A DNA stretch of 21,799 bases. It comes from DASVAL01 sp035649575. GTDB lineage: Bacteria > Planctomycetota > UBA1135 > UBA2386. The stretch lies in contig DASRJH010000241.1 of NCBI GenBank assembly GCA_035649575.1, forward strand, positions 1-21,799, in the 5' to 3' direction. The position numbers were made by a program, and so were the translations under genes. The notes below the pieces were generated by a model. The model had not been told where the DNA came from, made no database searches, and was given only the letters and a program-made list of their open reading frames with translations. Shown here one piece after another: positions 14,491-21,313 of this stretch; within the stretch, counting starts at the first letter, position 1; each line of letters starts with the position of its first letter.

Positions 14491-17073
14491 TTGCGTCTGA
14501 CAGTAGAGACCGGCCCACTCGCTGGCACGGTAGTCACCCTCGACCGGGAACACCCCGCAGTGCTCGGCAGCGGCCCCGACTGCACGATCCGCGTGCAGGA
14601 AGCCGGAGTGCCGCCGCAGCAGGCCGTCGTGAAGGCCCTCCGAGAGCAAGGCTTCGGCATCAAGGCGCTCGCTCCGGGGTTGCGGCTCAACGGGGCTGCG
14701 ATCGAAGCCTCCCCGCTGCAGGACGGCGACGTGATCGAGCTCGGCACGACTCGCGTCGCGTTCGGCCAACTGCAGCAGCGCGGTCTGCCGCACATCGCGG
14801 GCTACCGCATTCTCGAGGAAGTGGGCCGCGGCGGCATGGGCATGGTCTACCGCGCCGAGCAGGTGAGCCTGCACCGCGAAGTCGCGCTCAAGGTGTTGAA
14901 CCGCGACCTCACGCAGGATCCGGCGTTCGTCGCGAAGTTCGTCGCGGAGGCCCGCGCTGCGGCCAAGCTGCAGCACCCGAACGTCGTGCAGGTCTTCCAG
15001 GTCGAGCACGACAACGACATCTACTACTACGCGATGGAGCTCATGCACGAGGGCTCCCTCGAAGACTGGTTGAAGCAGCACGGCGTCATGCCGGTCGATC
15101 GCGCGCTGCGCGTCGTCGCCGACGCGGCCTCGGGCCTCGCCTACGCCGAGTCGCTGCACATGGTGCACCGCGACATCAAGCCCGACAACTTGATGATCGA
15201 CCAGCACGGCGCGGTCAAGATCGCCGACCTCGGCCTCGCGCACTCGGACCCCGAGAGCGACGAGAAGGCCATCGGCACGCCGCACTTCATGGCGCCCGAG
15301 CAGGTGCTGCGCAAGGAGATCGACCACCGCACGGATCTCTACGCGCTCGGCTGCACGTTCTACCGGCTCGTCACCGGCAAGACGCCGTTCCGCGGCCAGG
15401 CCGTGAAGGACATCCTGCGCGCGCAGGTCAAGGACGAAGCGGAGCCCGCGCACAAAGTGAACCCGGCCGTGCCCGCCGAGGTCGCCACCATCATCCAGAA
15501 GCTGATGGCGAAGGACCCGGCCGCTCGCTACCAGACGGCAAACGACCTGCTCGAGGAGCTCGGGCTCCTGCTGCGGCCGCCGCCGAAGAAGGGGCTGTGG
15601 ATCGGCCTCGCAGCGGTCGGCGCGTTCGTCGCCGGCGGCGCGATCTACTGGGCCGTCACGCGCGACCCGACGATCGTCGAGGTCGAGAAGCGCTACGACG
15701 ATCCCGAGAAGCAACAGTTCGCCGACGAGATCAAGCGGCTGAAGAAGGAAGCGCTGCAGAAGGACGCGACGATCGCGCTGCAGAACGCGCGCCTGTCGGG
15801 GTTCGTCGATCGCGAGCTGGCCGACGCGTTCGACAAGATCGCCGACGAGCACGCCGGTACGCCGGCAGCCGCCGACGCGCGGCAACGCTCCCAGCAGCTG
15901 CGAAAGGACGTCGAGGAGCGCAGCCGCCAGCACACGCAGCGGCGCGCCAAGGTCGCCGAGCACCTCGCGACGGTGCGGCAGGCCGTGAACGGAGCGCAGG
16001 AAACCCACGACTACGCGGGTGCGATGAAGAAGCTCGCGGCCGCAGCACCGGCCGAGATCCAGAACGAACCCGACCTCGCCGAGGGCCTCACGAAACTGCG
16101 CGAGCAGGTGCTCAGCAAGGCTCGCGAGCGCCTCGCGACGCTGCGCCAGGCCACGGAAGCCGCGCGCACGAACAAGGACGAAAGCGCTCTCGTGACGGCC
16201 ACGGCCGCCTACGGCAGCGCCGTCGACAATGCCGCACTCTGGCCCACCGAGATGCGCGCCGACCTCGAGACCGAGAAGCCACACGTCGAGGCCGCGCGTA
16301 CAGCACTCGCAGATCTCGCGCGCGAGCGCGGTGAATCGATCTGGCAGCAATACCGCACGCTGATCACGGCGCCCGACGGACTCACGGCGCAGCTCGACAT
16401 CTTCGATCTGGCGGCGATGGCCCGCGAGGCCACGAAGTTCGCCGGCGGCCATGCCGGTACGCCGGCCGCCGAACGCGCAACGGGCCTCGCCGCAGCGGCG
16501 ACGCACGCGCAGGGTTTCGTGGAAGGGATGGATCGCGCGATCGCAGCCGGCCAGCTGCAGATCACGGCTGCCGACGGAGCCGCGATGCAGGTGGCCCGTT
16601 GGGATCGCGCCACGCGCCAGCTGGCTCTCGTCGATCCGAACAAGCGTGGCAGCAAGGAGCAATTGCAGACGACCGCGGCCATGTCGCTCGAAGCATGGAC
16701 CTCGCTCGCCGACCAGGTCGCCAACACTCCGGCCGGAGCGCGCGAGTGTTTCCTCGGCTTCATCGCGCTGCGCAGCCACGGCGCCCAAGCACTCTCGTTC
16801 CTGCAGCGGCTGCGCCGCGAAGACGACGCGTCGGGCACCGGCACGGGCGCCTACCCGCTCGGCACGGGCCTGTTCGATCAACTTCTGCGCCGCCTGCCCG
16901 ATCAGGACACCGAGCCGTGGGTGAAGGCCATGCGCAGCGAGCTGCAGGCCGGGCAGCGCCTGGCGGCTGGTATGCGCGCGTTGTCCGAACAGCGCAACCT
17001 CGCCGCCGCCGCCCACATCGAGAAACTGCTGGCCGACCACCCGTACAGCTACCTGGTCGCCGTGCTCCCGTGA
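14491..17073 (+). CDS. Membrane Ser/Thr protein kinase with degenerate N-terminal FHA domain
   Basis: An 860-residue Hanks-type kinase. Residues 2-92 have an FHA-like pattern (GTVVTLDREHPAVLGSG, then GLRLNG, DGDVIELG) but lack the usual phosphothreonine-binding residues. The kinase domain (about 105-360) has the glycine loop GRGGMGMVY (112-120), Lys134, HRDIKPDN with Asp228, DLG in place of DFG (Asp246) and APE (Glu270), so it should be active. A membrane span lies at about 368-390. The outer part is alanine-rich, probably coiled-coil and helical (for example about 395-500), with no PASTA or other known sensor domain. Planctomycetes encode many such kinases, mostly with unknown input. The start is a TTG at 14491, chosen because it begins right at the FHA fold; this codon is uncertain. 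The last base of the penultimate codon starts the DUF167 gene. Confidence 0.88.
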   Translation: MRLTVETGPLAGTVVTLDREHPAVLGSGPDCTIRVQEAGVPPQQAVVKALREQGFGIKALAPGLRLNGAAIEASPLQDGDVIELGTTRVAFGQLQQRGLPHIAGYRILEEVGRGGMGMVYRAEQVSLHREVALKVLNRDLTQDPAFVAKFVAEARAAAKLQHPNVVQVFQVEHDNDIYYYAMELMHEGSLEDWLKQHGVMPVDRALRVVADAASGLAYAESLHMVHRDIKPDNLMIDQHGAVKIADLGLAHSDPESDEKAIGTPHFMAPEQVLRKEIDHRTDLYALGCTFYRLVTGKTPFRGQAVKDILRAQVKDEAEPAHKVNPAVPAEVATIIQKLMAKDPAARYQTANDLLEELGLLLRPPPKKGLWIGLAAVGAFVAGGAIYWAVTRDPTIVEVEKRYDDPEKQQFADEIKRLKKEALQKDATIALQNARLSGFVDRELADAFDKIADEHAGTPAAADARQRSQQLRKDVEERSRQHTQRRAKVAEHLATVRQAVNGAQETHDYAGAMKKLAAAAPAEIQNEPDLAEGLTKLREQVLSKARERLATLRQATEAARTNKDESALVTATAAYGSAVDNAALWPTEMRADLETEKPHVEAARTALADLARERGESIWQQYRTLITAPDGLTAQLDIFDLAAMAREATKFAGGHAGTPAAERATGLAAAATHAQGFVEGMDRAIAAGQLQITAADGAAMQVARWDRATRQLALVDPNKRGSKEQLQTTAAMSLEAWTSLADQVANTPAGARECFLGFIALRSHGAQALSFLQRLRREDDASGTGTGAYPLGTGLFDQLLRRLPDQDTEPWVKAMRSELQAGQRLAAGMRALSEQRNLAAAAHIEKLLADHPYSYLVAVLP

Positions 17074-17369
17074 ACCTGCCGGTGCGGGCGTTGGCCTTCG
17101 GCGTGCAGTTCGCCGTCAAGGCGGTGCCCGGGGCGTCGCGCGATCGCATCGTCGGTCCCATCGGCGAGGCGCTCAAGGTGCAGGTCGCAGCTCCGCCCGA
17201 GTCGGGCAAGGCCAACGCGAGGCTCTGCGAAGTGCTCGCGCGCGCGCTGCTCGTGCCGATGCGCGCCGTGCAGGTCGCACGCGGCCACGGCAGCTCGCGC
17301 AAGGTCGTCGTGGTGCAGGGGCTCCCGGTCGAAGTGGTACTGGACCGGCTCGCAGCTGCAGTGACGTGA
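17070..17369 (+). CDS. DUF167 (YggU-type) family protein
   Basis: A 99-residue protein matching the small DUF167/YggU family: FAVKAVPGASRDRIVG, LKVQVAAPPESGKANARLCE, and a C-terminal stretch with GHGSSRKVVVVQG. The pattern of VxxxPGAsr...aPPxxGkAN is diagnostic. The family has known structures but no established function. The GTG at 17070 overlaps the kinase stop (GTGA, 4 nt), so the two are probably translationally coupled. A later GTG (17082) would also keep the domain, but the coupled start is preferred. The gene is followed 11 nt downstream by a full copy of the palindromic element, which separates it from the convergent polymerase gene. Confidence 0.85.
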   Translation: MNLPVRALAFGVQFAVKAVPGASRDRIVGPIGEALKVQVAAPPESGKANARLCEVLARALLVPMRAVQVARGHGSSRKVVVVQGLPVEVVLDRLAAAVT

Positions 17370-17380
17370 GCTGATCTCCT

Positions 17381-17465
17381 GTCCGGGTGGCTCGACCTCA
17401 TCGCTGCAGGGGCGGCTGGCGGCTGCTTCGCCCCGTTCGAGAACGCCGCGTTGCGGCGATGACAA
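17381..17465. repeat. Full 85-bp copy of the intergenic palindromic element
   Basis: The copy begins GTCCGGGTGGCTCG and ends GGCGATGACAA. It aligns without gaps to 20471-20555, with 72 of 85 bases identical by hand. Outer arms are TCATCGCTGCA (17398-17408) and TGCGGCGATGA (17452-17462), pairing along 11 positions with one T-G wobble. The right arm also forms a local hairpin, CGCCGC-GTT-GCGGCG (17444-17458), so two pairings compete for it. It fills the gap between the convergent DUF167 and polymerase genes, ending 10 nt before the polymerase stop. Confidence 0.85.
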
Positions 17466-17474
17466 CTACCGCAG

Positions 17475-18731
17475 TCACTTCGTGAGCGACGGCGTGCGCA
17501 GCCGGAAACCGTGCGGTCCGTGCGGCAGCTGCCCGAGCAGCCCGGCGGCCCCGCCGACGACGAGCGCGCCAAAGCCGTGCCGGGCCCGCACCGCGTCGAC
17601 TGCCGCGAACAGACGCCGCCGCGTCACCGCGTCATCGCCGAACAACTGCCGTTGCACCGCGTGTACGGGCGCCAACGACGACAGCGTGACGCCGACGAGA
17701 CGCACGAGCACGCGCCGCACGAGCAGTGCGTCGAGCAGTTCCGCCGCGATCGCCATCCAGGCATCGGTGCGGTCCGTCGCTTCCGTCACGGTGCGCGAGC
17801 GTTCGTCTCCTTGGCCGTCGACATGGCGCAGCCGCACCTGCACGGTGCGAGCCTGCAGCTGCAGCCGCCGCAGCTCACTCGTGGCGCGATCGAGCAGGTA
17901 GGCGAGCATCGACCGCAAGAACGGCCGCTGCTGCGATCCCGCATCGCCACGTGGGTCGAACGACGTCTCGCGCGAGATGCTGCGCAGCGCCGGCGTCGCC
18001 TTCACGGGCGTCTCGTCGAGACCACGGCAGCGATGCCAGATCTCCTCGCCGCGCGCGCCGAAGCTCTGTACGAGCAGTTCGCGATCGACCGTCCACAGTT
18101 CGCGCACGGTCGTGATGCCGACGTCGTGCAGCAGTGCGGCGGTCTTCGGACCGAGGCCGGGCAGTGTTTCGATCGCGAAGTCGGCGAGGAACTCGAGCTC
18201 GCGGCCGGCAACCACCTCGCAGATACCACCCGGCTTGGCCTTCGTCGTCGCGAGCCGGGCCACGGTGCGTGTGCTGCCGAGACCCTGCGCCACGGACAAC
18301 CCGGTCTCCGCGCGCACCTGCTCGCGCAGCTCGCGACACAACACCGCGAGCGAACGTTCGGCCTCGCCTCGCGTCGGGTCGTCCAGCACCTGCTCGACCC
18401 GGAGCGGGACCCCGGTCAGGTCGGCGTAGAAGTCGTCGAGCGAGCAGACCTCCACGACCGGGGAGAAGCGCCCGATGATCTCGGCGACGCGCTGGCGATA
18501 GCGTTCCGCGAGACGCGAATCGCCGTCGCAGACCACGAGGTCCGGACAACGCCGCCTCGCTTCATGCAGCGGCATCGCCGTCTGCACCCCACGCGCCTTC
18601 GCCTCGTAGGAGCGCGACGCCACCACCCCGGTCCCCACCACCACGGGCCGGCCGCGCAGGACCGGATCGCGCAGCTGCTCGACCGAGGCGAGGAAGGCAT
18701 CGATGTCGACGTGAAGGATGCGGCGATCCAC
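17475..18731 (-). CDS. dinB: DinB-like Y-family DNA polymerase
   Basis: A 418-residue translesion polymerase homologue. Palm motif HVDIDAF (7-13) carries the first metal ligand Asp9. The second acidic motif reads SLDDFYAD (97-104), giving Asp99 and Asp100 where the family normally has Asp-Glu. TTKAKPGG and LPGLGPKTAALLHDVGITTV follow, the fingers/thumb and helix-hairpin-helix regions typical of DinB. The little-finger domain is at about 245-360 (SISRETSFD). The position of the steric-gate aromatic residue (Phe13 in E. coli DinB) is Leu14 here. The C-terminus extends past the little finger without a recognisable clamp-binding motif. The start is a GTG at 18731, which gives MDRRILHVDID. Length and the retained acidic residues argue against ImuB. 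A direct repeat sits just before the start. The 3' end abuts a repeat element. Confidence 0.85.
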   Translation of the reverse strand: MDRRILHVDIDAFLASVEQLRDPVLRGRPVVVGTGVVASRSYEAKARGVQTAMPLHEARRRCPDLVVCDGDSRLAERYRQRVAEIIGRFSPVVEVCSLDDFYADLTGVPLRVEQVLDDPTRGEAERSLAVLCRELREQVRAETGLSVAQGLGSTRTVARLATTKAKPGGICEVVAGRELEFLADFAIETLPGLGPKTAALLHDVGITTVRELWTVDRELLVQSFGARGEEIWHRCRGLDETPVKATPALRSISRETSFDPRGDAGSQQRPFLRSMLAYLLDRATSELRRLQLQARTVQVRLRHVDGQGDERSRTVTEATDRTDAWMAIAAELLDALLVRRVLVRLVGVTLSSLAPVHAVQRQLFGDDAVTRRRLFAAVDAVRARHGFGALVVGGAAGLLGQLPHGPHGFRLRTPSLTK

Positions 18732-18738
18732 ATCGCTA

Positions 18739-18756
18739 CACTAACAAATCACTAAC
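18739..18756. promoter_or_regulatory. Direct repeat CACTAAC-N4-CACTAAC at the polymerase start
   Basis: Two identical 7-mers, CACTAAC, at 18739-18745 and 18750-18756 are separated by AAAT, an 11-bp period close to one helical turn. They lie 8 to 25 nt upstream of the polymerase GTG (reading GTTAGTG twice on its strand). This AT-rich patch stands out in GC-rich DNA and may overlap the -10 region. It could be an operator. It matches neither the E. coli (CTGT-N8-ACAG) nor the Bacillus (GAAC-N4-GTTC) SOS box. Confidence 0.4.
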
Positions 18757-18981
18757 CTTGGCGCGATCGGGGGGAGCGCGGCTCCTGGTCCACGCAAACC
18801 ATCGGCCCGCCAGCTCTCCACAGCACTCTCCCCTACCCGAGCACATCCTTCCAGGTTCTCTCCACGACGGAAACCGCGGCGCCATCGTGTTCTTGGCGGA
18901 TTCCCCACACTGGTTCCACACCGCTGGCGCGGCGCTTTCCACCTTGCATCCGACCTCGCCCCCGCCACAGTCGCGCCCCCG
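18757..18981. other. Intergenic region between divergent polymerase and MATE genes
   Basis: This 225-bp stretch must hold the MATE promoter and probably part of the polymerase promoter. It is C-rich on the plus strand. I see no gene, no clear -35/-10 pair, no strong hairpin and no ribosome site before the MATE ATG. Confidence 0.5.
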
Positions 18982-20403
18982 ATGTCCGTCCCCCTGCCCG
19001 AAGCGAGCCAGACGCCGAGCCGTTCGTTCGGCGAGGAAGTGCGGCAGCTGCTGCGCCTCGGCGGACCGATCGCTCTCGTCCAGTTCGGGATGACCGCGCT
19101 CAACTTCGTCGACGTCGCGATGTTGGGTCACCACGACGAGAAGTCCCTGCCGGCGATGGCGCTCGGGGCCACCCTGGCGTGGGCGGCGACGATCTTCTGC
19201 ATGGGAGCCCTGACCGCCGTCGACCCCCTGTTGTCCCAGGCCGTCGGCGCGAAGGACCAGGCGGCCGTGTCGCGCGTGTTGGCGCGTGGTGCCCTGCTCG
19301 CCGTGCTGCTGTCGATTCCGGCGGCGCTGATGCTGCTGCCCGCGGCATCGTGGCTGCGGCTCTTCGGACAACCGGAGGGCCTCATTCCCGAAGCCGCGAA
19401 CTACGCGCGCCTGCAGGCCTTCGCGGTGCTGCCGTTCCTCTGGTACTGCCTGTTGCGCAGCTTGCTGTCCGCCCACGCACGTCTCGCCCCGCAGGTGCTC
19501 ACGATCCTCGGCGGCAACCTGCTGAACGCGTTGCTCGTCTGGATCCTCGTGTTCGGCAAGCTCGGTTTGCCCGCGCTCGGCGCCACGGGCGCCTCGCTCG
19601 CGACCGTGATCTGCCGGTGGCTCATGCTCGCTGGTCTGTTCTGGTGCGGCCGCAAGGACATCATGCCGCACCTGCGGCCCCTCGCCGAACCCGCCGTGCG
19701 CGCAACAGCGCTCGCATTGCACCCTGTATTGCGCCTGTTGCGCCTCGGCACGCCGATCGGCGCGCAGTTCCTGCTCGAGATGGGTGTCTTCGCGGCGACG
19801 GCACTGCTGATCGGTAACCTCGACAAGAACGCGGGCGCCGAAAACGGGGACGGTCCGGGTCTCGGTGGCCACCAGGTCGCGATCCAGCTCGCATCGTTGA
19901 GTTTCATGATCCCGCTCGGACTCGGCATGGCGGCCTCAGTGCGCGTCGGCTGGGCCGTCGGGCGCGGCGATCTGCCTGGCGTACGCCGCGCGGTGGTTGC
20001 GGCGCTCGCGTGCGGCGCCGGCGTGATGACTGCGTTCATGATGCTCTTCCTGCTGCTGCCGCACACGCTGGCAGGCCTGCTCTGCAAGCACCACGAAGTG
20101 CTCGCGATCGCGGTGCTGCTGATCCCGATCGCCGGGGTGTTCCAGATCGGCGACGGCCTGCAGGTCGTCGCGATCGGCTGCTTGCGCGGTCTCGGCGACG
20201 TGCGCTCGCCGGTCTGGGCCAACATCGTCGGCTTCTGGGGGCTCGGCCTGCCGCTCGGCTGCTGGCTCGCGTTCGCGCAGGACCAGGGTCCCGCCGGGCT
20301 CTGGTGGGGTCTCGTCGGCGGCCTGTTCTTCGTCGCGGGCGGCCTGCTCGTGGTGTTGCGGTGGCGGGTCCGCGAACGGTGCCAGCGCCTCGCGGTCGAC
20401 TGA
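18982..20403 (+). CDS. MATE-family efflux transporter
   Basis: A 473-residue polytopic membrane protein of the MATE (NorM-like) family, which exports drugs or metabolites in exchange for Na+ or H+. Typical features are an N-terminal LLRLGGPIALVQFGMTALNF followed by VDVAMLGH, AVDPLLSQAVGAKD, a central loop, then a second half that repeats the pattern with LLRLGTPIGAQFLLEMG and IPLGLGMAASVRVGWAVGRG. GDGLQVVAIGCLRGLGDVRS near the end is also characteristic. About twelve hydrophobic segments fit the family's twelve helices and usual length. The ATG at 18982 directly precedes the conserved start of the protein. The substrate cannot be told from the sequence. Its 3' side holds an 8-bp stem and then a full copy of the palindromic element. 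Confidence 0.92.
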   Translation: MSVPLPEASQTPSRSFGEEVRQLLRLGGPIALVQFGMTALNFVDVAMLGHHDEKSLPAMALGATLAWAATIFCMGALTAVDPLLSQAVGAKDQAAVSRVLARGALLAVLLSIPAALMLLPAASWLRLFGQPEGLIPEAANYARLQAFAVLPFLWYCLLRSLLSAHARLAPQVLTILGGNLLNALLVWILVFGKLGLPALGATGASLATVICRWLMLAGLFWCGRKDIMPHLRPLAEPAVRATALALHPVLRLLRLGTPIGAQFLLEMGVFAATALLIGNLDKNAGAENGDGPGLGGHQVAIQLASLSFMIPLGLGMAASVRVGWAVGRGDLPGVRRAVVAALACGAGVMTAFMMLFLLLPHTLAGLLCKHHEVLAIAVLLIPIAGVFQIGDGLQVVAIGCLRGLGDVRSPVWANIVGFWGLGLPLGCWLAFAQDQGPAGLWWGLVGGLFFVAGGLLVVLRWRVRERCQRLAVD

Positions 20404-20422
20404 CGCAGGCGTTGCCGCTGGC

Positions 20423-20446
20423 GGCAGCGCCGGTCCCTGCGCTGCC
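20423..20446. terminator. 8-bp hairpin after the MATE gene
   Basis: GGCAGCGC and GCGCTGCC pair perfectly around an 8-nt loop, starting 20 nt after the MATE stop. There is no T-run. It lies just before the palindromic element at 20471, so two structures follow this gene. Confidence 0.45.
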
Positions 20447-20470
20447 ACGAAACAGGCGCGCGGTCTCCGC

Positions 20471-20555
20471 GTCCCGGTGGCTCGGACTCATCGCCGCAGC
20501 GGCGCCTGGTGCTTGTTTCGCACCGTTCGTGGACGCCGCGTTGCGGCGATGACAA
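20471..20555. repeat. Full 85-bp copy of the intergenic palindromic element
   Basis: The sister of the copy at 17381, beginning GTCCCGGTGGCTCG. Outer arms TCATCGCCGCA (20488-20498) and TGCGGCGATGA (20542-20552) are perfectly complementary over 11 bp. An inner stem GGTGC/GCACC (20508-20512 with 20520-20524) and the competing hairpin CGCCGC-GTT-GCGGCG (20534-20548) are also present. It lies between two genes on the same strand, only 10 nt before the ATG of the following lipoprotein gene, so it would form that gene's leader if transcription comes from upstream. Confidence 0.85.
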
Positions 20556-20565
20556 ACTAACTGTC

Positions 20566-21240
20566 ATGCGTCGCCACCTGCTCGCGGCCCTGCTGCTGCC
20601 CGTGCTGCCGGGCTGCAGCGTCTGGTTCTTCTCGGCCGAGCCGAAGGTCGACCGCACGCGACCCGTGGCACTCGTGGAAACGACGGGTGGCATCGAGCTC
20701 GGCGCCACGACCGAGTTCGGCGTCCTCACGCTCGGTCGCAGCGCAGCGAGCGGTCCGTGCCGCGTGCACTACTTCCTCGGACCGACGCCGCTCGTCGAGG
20801 ACGGCGAACTGAAGGCCACGGGCAGCCTGTTCACGCGGGCCGAGATCGATCTCAAGACCCAGGCGCTGCGCGCCTTGGACCGCGGTCCCGCGCCGGAGCG
20901 CGAACTGCTCGTGATGTGGACGCCGGACGGTGTTTCGACGCGTTCGTATGCGGTGCAGCTCGCGCGCGAGCCCGGCGTCGAAGGTGACGTGCTCGTGGAT
21001 CCGGGCGTCGAACTGCCCGCCGGCGCCACGGTCATGCAACGGAACACCGAACACGAGCTGCAGTTCGCCGGGCTGATCGCCGGCAAGGTCACGCTCGGCT
21101 CGGGTGCTGCACGCAGCTACTACGTGTTCGCGGGCGTCGACCGCATGCGCGAGATGCTGGCCGTACCGCAGCAGTATCCGGTCGACCTCGTCCCGAAATA
21201 CCGCCTCGACGACATCCAGACCTTCAAGCCCGTGAAGTGA
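20566..21240 (+). CDS. Putative lipoprotein of unknown function
   Basis: A 224-residue protein that I do not recognise. The N-terminus MRRHLLAALLLPVLPGC is a lipoprotein signal peptide with Cys17 as the lipid-bearing residue (lipobox LPGC; proline at -2 is less usual). The mature part looks like a soluble, beta-rich periplasmic domain, with a segment CRVHYFLGPTPLVEDGEL and a C-terminal DLVPKYRLDDIQTFKPVK, and no membrane span. The ATG at 20566 is chosen because it begins the signal peptide. The frame is open further upstream, but that part reads through the palindromic element. It may be expressed from the MATE transcript or from a promoter inside or before the element. It is convergent with trkA. 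Confidence 0.75.
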   Translation: MRRHLLAALLLPVLPGCSVWFFSAEPKVDRTRPVALVETTGGIELGATTEFGVLTLGRSAASGPCRVHYFLGPTPLVEDGELKATGSLFTRAEIDLKTQALRALDRGPAPERELLVMWTPDGVSTRSYAVQLAREPGVEGDVLVDPGVELPAGATVMQRNTEHELQFAGLIAGKVTLGSGAARSYYVFAGVDRMREMLAVPQQYPVDLVPKYRLDDIQTFKPVK

Positions 21241-21247
21241 CGGGAGG

Positions 21248-21309
21248 CCACCGCCGCGGCGGCGCTGGATGCTTGGTTTCGCCAGGCGTCGCCGCGTCGC
21301 GGCGGTGAA
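21248..21309. repeat. Shorter, diverged copy of the palindromic element
   Basis: It lies between the convergent lipoprotein and trkA genes, 4 nt before the trkA stop. Outer arms CACCGCCGCG (21249-21258) and CGCGGCGGTG (21298-21307) are perfectly complementary over 10 bp. An inner CTGG/CCAG stem (21265-21268 with 21282-21285) and the competing hairpin CGCCGC-GTC-GCGGCG (21290-21304) match the plan of the full copies. TGCTTGGTTTCGC in the loop resembles TGCTTGTTTCGC of the copy at 20471. The leading GGTGGCTCG box is missing. Confidence 0.7.
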
Positions 21310-21313
21310 CAGC

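Noticed and set aside
12924..14795. Minus-strand open frame antisense to tilS
   Set aside because: It spans the whole of tilS and part of the kinase gene with no coherent protein features.
14470..17040. Very long open frame antisense to the kinase gene (minus strand)
   Set aside because: Its translation has no family motifs and an arginine/leucine/valine-rich composition typical of antisense frames in GC-rich genes. The plus-strand kinase explains the region.
17475..18731. ImuB-type catalytically dead Y-family protein
   Set aside because: Asp9, Asp99 and Asp100 keep acidic side chains at the active site and the overall layout fits DinB, so inactivity is not supported.
18732..18981. Canonical SOS box (CTGT-N8-ACAG or GAAC-N4-GTTC) before the polymerase gene
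   Set aside because: Neither pattern is present; only the unrelated direct repeat at 18739-18756 was found.
20509..20565. Longer N-terminus for the lipoprotein, starting inside the palindromic element
   Set aside because: The extra residues are a translation of the repeat and would bury the lipoprotein signal peptide that begins at 20566.
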